A DNA stretch of 10,221 nt from assembly GCA_049613665.1 (NCBI GenBank), contig JBMZCV010000177.1:1-10221 (forward strand), given 5' to 3'. Source of the DNA: JBMZCV01 sp049613665 (GTDB lineage: Bacteria > Bacteroidota > Bacteroidia > Chitinophagales > UBA2359). Under the pieces are notes generated by a model. It did no database searches. It had not been told where the DNA came from and saw only the letters and a list, made by a program, of their open reading frames with translations. How positions within the stretch are numbered: position 1 is the stretch's first letter; the number at the start of each line of letters is the position of its first letter. The translations under genes and the position numbers were made by a program. Of this stretch, positions 6,088-10,221 are shown piece by piece.

Positions 6088-7482
6088 ATGACCTATAAAT
6101 TCAAAACAAACGTCATCAAAACATTGAGTGATACGCATACTCCTGTCGAACTATACTTGAAACTAAGGGATAAGTTTCCCAATAGTTTTTTGTTGGAAAG
6201 CTCCGATTATAAAAGTAAGGAAAACAGTTTTTCTTATTTGTGCTTACAACCTATCGCCTCTTTTATCGCAGAACGTGGACAGACTAAAATTACTTATCCG
6301 CTAGATAAAACAAGTGATGCTTTTGAGACCGAAAATATTAATATCCCTGAACAACTCTATGCTTTTAGCCAAATGTTTGAAGCCGACGAGCTACAATATG
6401 ATTTTATCACAAACGGTTTGTTTGGCTACACTTCTTATGATGCTATTCCTTTGTTTGACGATATTAATTTTAAGAAACCTACCAATGATATTCCTTTGCT
6501 ACAATATCATGTGTTTAAATACCTTATCGTTTTCAACCATTTCAACAATGAGTTGTATATCTTGGAACATTTGCTAGAAAGTGAAAATTCTGAAATCAAT
6601 CAAATACAAAATTTGGTCAATCATCGTGCCTTTACAAGCTTCAAATTTTCGGCACAAGACCAAGAAACTTCCAATTTTACAGATACACAGTTTTTATCAG
6701 CCATCAAAAAAGGTATTGAACATTGCTATTTGGGTGATGTGTTTCAAGTTGTGCTTTCTCGCAAGTTTAAACTAGATTTTTTGGGCGATGAGTTCAACGT
6801 GTATCGTGCCTTGCGTTCCATCAATCCTTCTCCTTATTTATTTTATTTTGACTATGGCAAGTTCAAAATCTTTGGCTCTTCGCCAGAAGCTCAACTCACC
6901 ATAAATGGCAACAAAGCGACTATCAATCCGATAGCAGGCACGTTTAAACGTACAGGAAATGCTAAAAAAGATGCCGAACTTGCGGTACAACTAAGCAACG
7001 ACCCAAAAGAAAATGCAGAACACATTATGCTTGTCGATTTGGCGAGAAATGACTTGAGCAAAAACAGCACAAAAGTAAAGGTAGAGCGTTTCAAAGAAAT
7101 AGAATATTATTCGCACGTTATTCATTTGGTTTCAAAAGTAAGCTCGGAACTAGACACTAGCTATAATCCTCTAAAAATTTTGGGCGACACCTACCCTGCT
7201 GGCACACTTTCGGGAGCTCCAAAACACAAAGCCATGCAAATTATTGACAAAAATGAACCAGACAATCGTGCTTTGTATGGCGGTGCTATCGGTTACATCG
7301 GCTTCAAAGGCGAGTTCAATCACGCCATCGTTATTCGCTCTTTTATGAGCCAAAACAATCAACTCATTTTTCAAGCTGGTGCAGGCATTGTTGCCAAATC
7401 TGACCCAGATAGCGAGCTTACCGAAGTAAACAACAAGCTTTTTGCACTACGCAAAGCCATTGAATTAGCAAAAACCATTTAA
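6088..7482 (+). CDS. trpE: anthranilate synthase component I
   Basis: A 464-residue TrpE. With the amidotransferase TrpG it converts chorismate and glutamine to anthranilate, the first committed step of tryptophan synthesis. The N-terminal feedback site is present: SFLLESSD (LLES at 35-38) and the partner motif NPSPYLFYF, both contacts for inhibitory tryptophan in characterised TrpE proteins. The chorismate-binding domain shows PIAGTFKRTG, DPKENAEHIMLVDLARNDL, PAGTLSGAPK and YGGAIGYIGF. The ATG at 6088 is chosen because the upstream in-frame extension, open to 5920, would run through the terminator hairpin and leader peptide. A length near 465 residues is usual for this phylum. trpG follows after 12 bp. 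Expression is probably set by attenuation plus feedback inhibition. Confidence 0.97.
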   Translation: MTYKFKTNVIKTLSDTHTPVELYLKLRDKFPNSFLLESSDYKSKENSFSYLCLQPIASFIAERGQTKITYPLDKTSDAFETENINIPEQLYAFSQMFEADELQYDFITNGLFGYTSYDAIPLFDDINFKKPTNDIPLLQYHVFKYLIVFNHFNNELYILEHLLESENSEINQIQNLVNHRAFTSFKFSAQDQETSNFTDTQFLSAIKKGIEHCYLGDVFQVVLSRKFKLDFLGDEFNVYRALRSINPSPYLFYFDYGKFKIFGSSPEAQLTINGNKATINPIAGTFKRTGNAKKDAELAVQLSNDPKENAEHIMLVDLARNDLSKNSTKVKVERFKEIEYYSHVIHLVSKVSSELDTSYNPLKILGDTYPAGTLSGAPKHKAMQIIDKNEPDNRALYGGAIGYIGFKGEFNHAIVIRSFMSQNNQLIFQAGAGIVAKSDPDSELTEVNNKLFALRKAIELAKTI

Positions 7483-7494
7483 AAACAACACAAC

Positions 7495-8070
7495 ATGAAT
7501 ATTTTAGTCATAGACAACTACGATTCTTTTGTATTTAACCTTGTTCATATTCTCAAAAATATAGCAAACGTAAAAAATGTAACAGTTAAGAAAAACGATA
7601 AAGTGAGCCTTCAAGAAGTCGCAAACTTTGATAAAATTCTGCTATCGCCTGGCCCAAGCCTTCCAAAAGATGCTGGTTTGATGCCACAAATCATTCAAGA
7701 ATTTGCCAGCACTAAGAGTATGCTAGGTGTGTGTCTCGGACATCAAGCTATTGCCGAAGCTTTTGGCGGTAGCCTCCACAATCTCGCCACTCCTTTGCAT
7801 GGCGTAGCATCTGATATTGAGCTGCAAAAAGATGACTATTTGTTTGAAAACACAGCAACGAGTTTCAAAATTGGGCATTATCACTCATGGGTAGTAAACA
7901 ACGATTTGCCAAACGAACTAGAAGCTATTGCACACGATAAAGACAATCATATTATGGCTCTGCGTCACAAAAAATTTGATGTCAGAGGCGTACAGTTTCA
8001 CCCAGAATCGGTGCTTACACAACATGGCATTCAAATGATTACGAATTGGGTGAATTTTAAAGCTTTTTAA
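7495..8070 (+). CDS. trpG: anthranilate synthase component II (glutamine amidotransferase)
   Basis: A 191-residue class I glutamine amidotransferase that supplies ammonia to TrpE. The N-terminus IDNYDSFVFNL is diagnostic of the TrpG/PabA family. The oxyanion segment is LLSPGPSLPKDAG (49-61), the nucleophile elbow is GVCLGHQ with catalytic Cys80, and the remaining triad residues are His169 and Glu171 in VQFHPES. A free-standing subunit, not fused to TrpD or TrpE. TrpG and PabA are hard to tell apart by sequence and one protein can serve both pathways, but its place between trpE and trpD fixes the tryptophan role. The 204 bp to trpD are unusually long for this operon. Confidence 0.96.
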   Translation: MNILVIDNYDSFVFNLVHILKNIANVKNVTVKKNDKVSLQEVANFDKILLSPGPSLPKDAGLMPQIIQEFASTKSMLGVCLGHQAIAEAFGGSLHNLATPLHGVASDIELQKDDYLFENTATSFKIGHYHSWVVNNDLPNELEAIAHDKDNHIMALRHKKFDVRGVQFHPESVLTQHGIQMITNWVNFKAF

Positions 8071-8080
8071 ATTTTTATTA

Positions 8081-8152
8081 ATGCTTTGTAAAAGCAGCTT
8101 AGTTGTTGAAGCTAACATCAACAATAGCAAGCTTAGGTTTTTCTTTTATTAA
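8081..8152 (+). CDS. possible 23-codon ORF in the trpG-trpD gap
   Basis: ATG at 8081, ten bases after the trpG stop, to TAA at 8150-8152. It holds no Trp codon, so it is not a second tryptophan sensor. It spans a hairpin (8096-8133) and ends in a T-rich tract, so ribosomes reading it would melt that hairpin. It may be an unselected reading frame. Confidence 0.15.
   Translation: MLCKSSLVVEANINNSKLRFFFY
8096..8149 (+). other. hairpin plus T-rich tail inside the operon
   Basis: AGCTT (8096-8100) pairs with AAGCT (8129-8133), and inside it TTGTTGA (8103-8109) pairs with TCAACAA (8118-8124) around an 8-nt loop. Asymmetric internal bases (AG / TAGC) lie between the two helices. A T-rich tract (8138-8149, two Ts-only runs split by one C) follows after a few bases. 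The form is that of a weak internal terminator or a processing/stabilising stem that could make trpDC expression differ from trpEG. Confidence 0.4.
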
Positions 8153-8251
8153 AAAATTATTTAAACGAAAAATAAAAGAATTTAAAAATAGCTTGCAATC
8201 AATTCCAATAAAAAATAAAATTATGCCTTTGTTGGTGGTATCATCAACAAT
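8103..8251 (+). repeat. two imperfect 23-bp hairpin repeats
   Basis: 8103-8125 and 8229-8251 agree at 19 of 23 positions by my hand alignment. Each has the form TTGTTG(A/G), eight bases, TCAACAA, and so each can fold into a 7-bp hairpin with an 8-nt loop. Arms are conserved while loops differ, and the repeat interval is 126 bp. Because the arms match, each left arm can also pair with the other copy's right arm. Confidence 0.55.
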
Positions 8252-8274
8252 CTATAACAATTTAGAAAACAAAA

Positions 8275-9270
8275 ATGAAAAATATACTAGAGCATTTATA
8301 TCAGCACAAAACATTGAGCAACGAACAGGCAAAAAATATTTTAATCGACATCGCACAAGGCAAATACAATGACTGTCAAATTGCTTCGTTTCTAACGGCT
8401 TTTATCATGCGAAACATCACTTTAGATGAGCTAAAAGGCTTTCGTGCCGCTTTGCTAGAACTATGCAAGCCCATCAATCTAAGTGCCTTCAATCCGATAG
8501 ATTTGTGTGGTACGGGAGGCGATGGCAAAAACACTTTCAACATTTCTACCCTGTCGTCATTTGTGGTAGCAGGAAGCGGCGTGCCTGTCGCAAAGCACGG
8601 AAACTATGGCGTGTCATCTGTGTCGGGTTCGTCCAATGTCTTGCAACAATTGGGCATCAATTTTAAGAGCGAAGAAGCTTTGTTGCAAGAACAAATCAGC
8701 AAGGCAAACATTTGTTTCCTCCACGCACCGCTATTTCATTCGGCTATGAAAAATGTCGCTCCTGTTCGCAGAGCATTGGGCATAAAAACCTTTTTCAATA
8801 TGCTTGGCCCTTTGGTCAATCCTTCAAAACCGAAGAAACAACTTGTTGGCGTTTTCAGTCTCGAACTCGCTCGAATGTATCAGTATTTGTTTCAAGAAAT
8901 AGAACTAGATTATCACATTGTTTATGCCCTTGATGGCTTCGACGAAATATCATTGACCCAAAATGCAAAGCTTATCGGAAACAAAGGCGAAAACATGGTT
9001 TCGGCCGATTATTTTGGCTTTTCGCCTGTCAAATACGAACAGCTTTTTGGTGGCAATACGGTAGCAGAAGCAGCAAGCATTTTCACAAATATTATCACAG
9101 GCAAAGGAACGGAAGCACAAAATAATGTCGTGTTGGCAAATGCGAGTTTAGCTATCAAAACCTATCATCAAAACATCGGCATTGAGGAAGCTCTTGCAAT
9201 GGCAAAAGACTCGCTTTTAGGCTTAAAGGCATTGAATAGTTTTCAAATTCTAAAAAAATTATCAGCATAA
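8275..9270 (+). CDS. trpD: anthranilate phosphoribosyltransferase
   Basis: A 331-residue TrpD that transfers phosphoribosyl from PRPP to anthranilate. The N-terminal helical domain (about 1-70) is followed by the PRPP-binding GTGGDGKNTFNIS (79-91), KHGNYGVSS (107-115), the SGSSNVLQQLG segment (117-127), HAPLFHSAMKNVAPVRRALGI (150-170) with its conserved Arg, FNMLGPLVNP (174-183), and the metal-binding Asp-Glu pair D223-E224 in DGFDEIS. Length is normal. The ATG at 8275 gives the usual N-terminus. trpC follows after 5 bp, so the two are almost certainly co-translated or tightly co-transcribed, in contrast to the 204-bp gap before trpD. Confidence 0.97.
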   Translation: MKNILEHLYQHKTLSNEQAKNILIDIAQGKYNDCQIASFLTAFIMRNITLDELKGFRAALLELCKPINLSAFNPIDLCGTGGDGKNTFNISTLSSFVVAGSGVPVAKHGNYGVSSVSGSSNVLQQLGINFKSEEALLQEQISKANICFLHAPLFHSAMKNVAPVRRALGIKTFFNMLGPLVNPSKPKKQLVGVFSLELARMYQYLFQEIELDYHIVYALDGFDEISLTQNAKLIGNKGENMVSADYFGFSPVKYEQLFGGNTVAEAASIFTNIITGKGTEAQNNVVLANASLAIKTYHQNIGIEEALAMAKDSLLGLKALNSFQILKKLSA

Positions 9271-9275
9271 TAAAT

Positions 9276-10067
9276 ATGACTATCCTAGAAACCATCAAAC
9301 AGTATAAACTCAAAGAAATTGAGCAAACACAAACGCAAAAACCTATCAGTAAGTTAGAAAAAGAGCCTTATTTTTTGAGACAAACCCACTCTTTAAAACA
9401 ACGTTTGCAAGACGAAACACAAAGTGGCATTATTTCAGAATTTAAAAGAGCATCGCCATCGAAAGGTTTGATACATAAAAATGCTGATGTAAAACAAATC
9501 ACAACAAGTTATAAAAAAGCGAAAGTTTCTGGTTTGTCTGTATTAACTGATTCACACTTTTTTCAAGCTCAAAAAAACGATTTTGCAACTGCTCGTAAGT
9601 ATAATTCAATTCCTATTTTGCGAAAAGATTTTATAGTCAATAGCTATCAAGTTTTTGAAACGAAAGCTATGGGTGCCGATGTCATGTTATTGATTGCTAG
9701 CATATTGAGTGCTAAAGAAATTGAGCATTTAGCAAAGCTCGCCCAAAAGCTTGGACTTGAAGTATTGTTAGAAGTGCATACAAAGCCTGAAATTGAAGAG
9801 AAACTTTGCGATGAAATAGACCTTATTGGCATCAACAATCGGAATTTGCACACTTTCGAAGTTGATATTGAAAATAGCATTCGGTTGGCACAATCCTTGC
9901 CCCAAAATTTACCTAAAATAGCCGAAAGTGGCATCAATGATATTGCTACTTTGCTACGTTTAAAAGACAATGGCTTTCAAGGTTTTTTGATTGGCGAGCG
10001 TTTTATGAAACAACAACAGCCAGCAGTTGCTTGTCGACAGTTTGTAGATGCTTTATTAAAAAAGTAA
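9276..10067 (+). CDS. trpC: indole-3-glycerol-phosphate synthase
   Basis: A 263-residue TIM-barrel enzyme that decarboxylates and closes the ring of CdRP to give indole-3-glycerol phosphate. The catalytic set is intact: Glu55 and Lys57 in SEFKRASPSKG, the LTDSHFF strand (90-96), catalytic Lys117 in LRKDFI, Glu166 in LLEVH, Asn187 in IGINNRNL, Glu217-Ser218 in AESGI, and the phosphate-binding end GFLIGERFM. It is the single-function form, with no fused TrpF domain. It is the last operon gene inside the window; I see no trpF start and no strong terminator in the 154 bp that follow. Confidence 0.97.
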   Translation: MTILETIKQYKLKEIEQTQTQKPISKLEKEPYFLRQTHSLKQRLQDETQSGIISEFKRASPSKGLIHKNADVKQITTSYKKAKVSGLSVLTDSHFFQAQKNDFATARKYNSIPILRKDFIVNSYQVFETKAMGADVMLLIASILSAKEIEHLAKLAQKLGLEVLLEVHTKPEIEEKLCDEIDLIGINNRNLHTFEVDIENSIRLAQSLPQNLPKIAESGINDIATLLRLKDNGFQGFLIGERFMKQQQPAVACRQFVDALLKK

Positions 10068-10221
10068 ATAATTTAGGGTTTAAAATAAGATATTTGATGC
10101 AACTTAGTGTTATTAAAGCATTTTATTTTTTGCAATATCATAAAAAAAGAATACATTAATCCTTGGCAATGTACTAATTGATACGGTTTGGTAAATCCTA
10201 ATAGGGGCAAATCATGTGATT

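Noticed and set aside
8103..8372. 89-codon ORF between trpG and trpD
   Set aside because: Starts at TTG, overlaps the first 98 bases of trpD in another frame, and its lysine/asparagine-rich translation reflects A-rich DNA; no recognisable family.

Overview
The window is A+T-rich DNA from a member of the phylum Bacteroidota. Three things point there: a GldH-type gliding lipoprotein gene, promoters of the Bacteroidota form (TTG, about 19-23 bp, then TAnnTTTG), and start codons preceded by A-rich stretches rather than clear Shine-Dalgarno sequences. I cannot resolve the order or genus from the sequence.

Layout. Positions 1-480 hold one unrecognised small ORF on + that lacks an upstream ATG. It converges on a gldH-like lipoprotein gene (- strand, 488-949). 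About 1.1 kb of very A+T-rich, gene-poor DNA follows (950-2084), with a compact bulged hairpin (1096-1139), several weaker inverted repeats and one doubtful small membrane ORF. Next come two + strand genes: a lipoprotein-type alpha/beta hydrolase (2085-3011) and a GyrI-like/AraC-effector-binding-domain protein (3125-3589) with a good promoter. A 263-bp convergent gap contains a nested 79-bp palindrome and a terminator hairpin. It separates these genes from a long-chain acyl-CoA synthetase on the - strand (3853-5619).

From 5758 to the end the window carries the front part of a tryptophan biosynthesis operon: promoter, leader peptide with two Trp codons (W-L-W), a terminator hairpin with a 7-T run, then trpE, trpG, trpD and trpC. 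TrpE and TrpG form anthranilate synthase (chorismate to anthranilate), TrpD adds phosphoribosyl, and TrpC carries out the Amadori rearrangement product to indole-3-glycerol phosphate step. trpF, trpB and trpA are not in the 154 bp that remain after trpC. The leader has every element of classical transcription attenuation: mutually exclusive pairings 1:2, 2:3 and 3:4 can be drawn by hand, with the Trp codons inside region 1.

The most unusual structures are the attenuator itself, a 204-bp trpG-trpD gap holding two hairpins built from almost the same arms, and the nested palindrome at 3696-3774, part of which recurs at about 997-1024. I saw no tRNA, rRNA, CRISPR array, insertion sequence or defence system.
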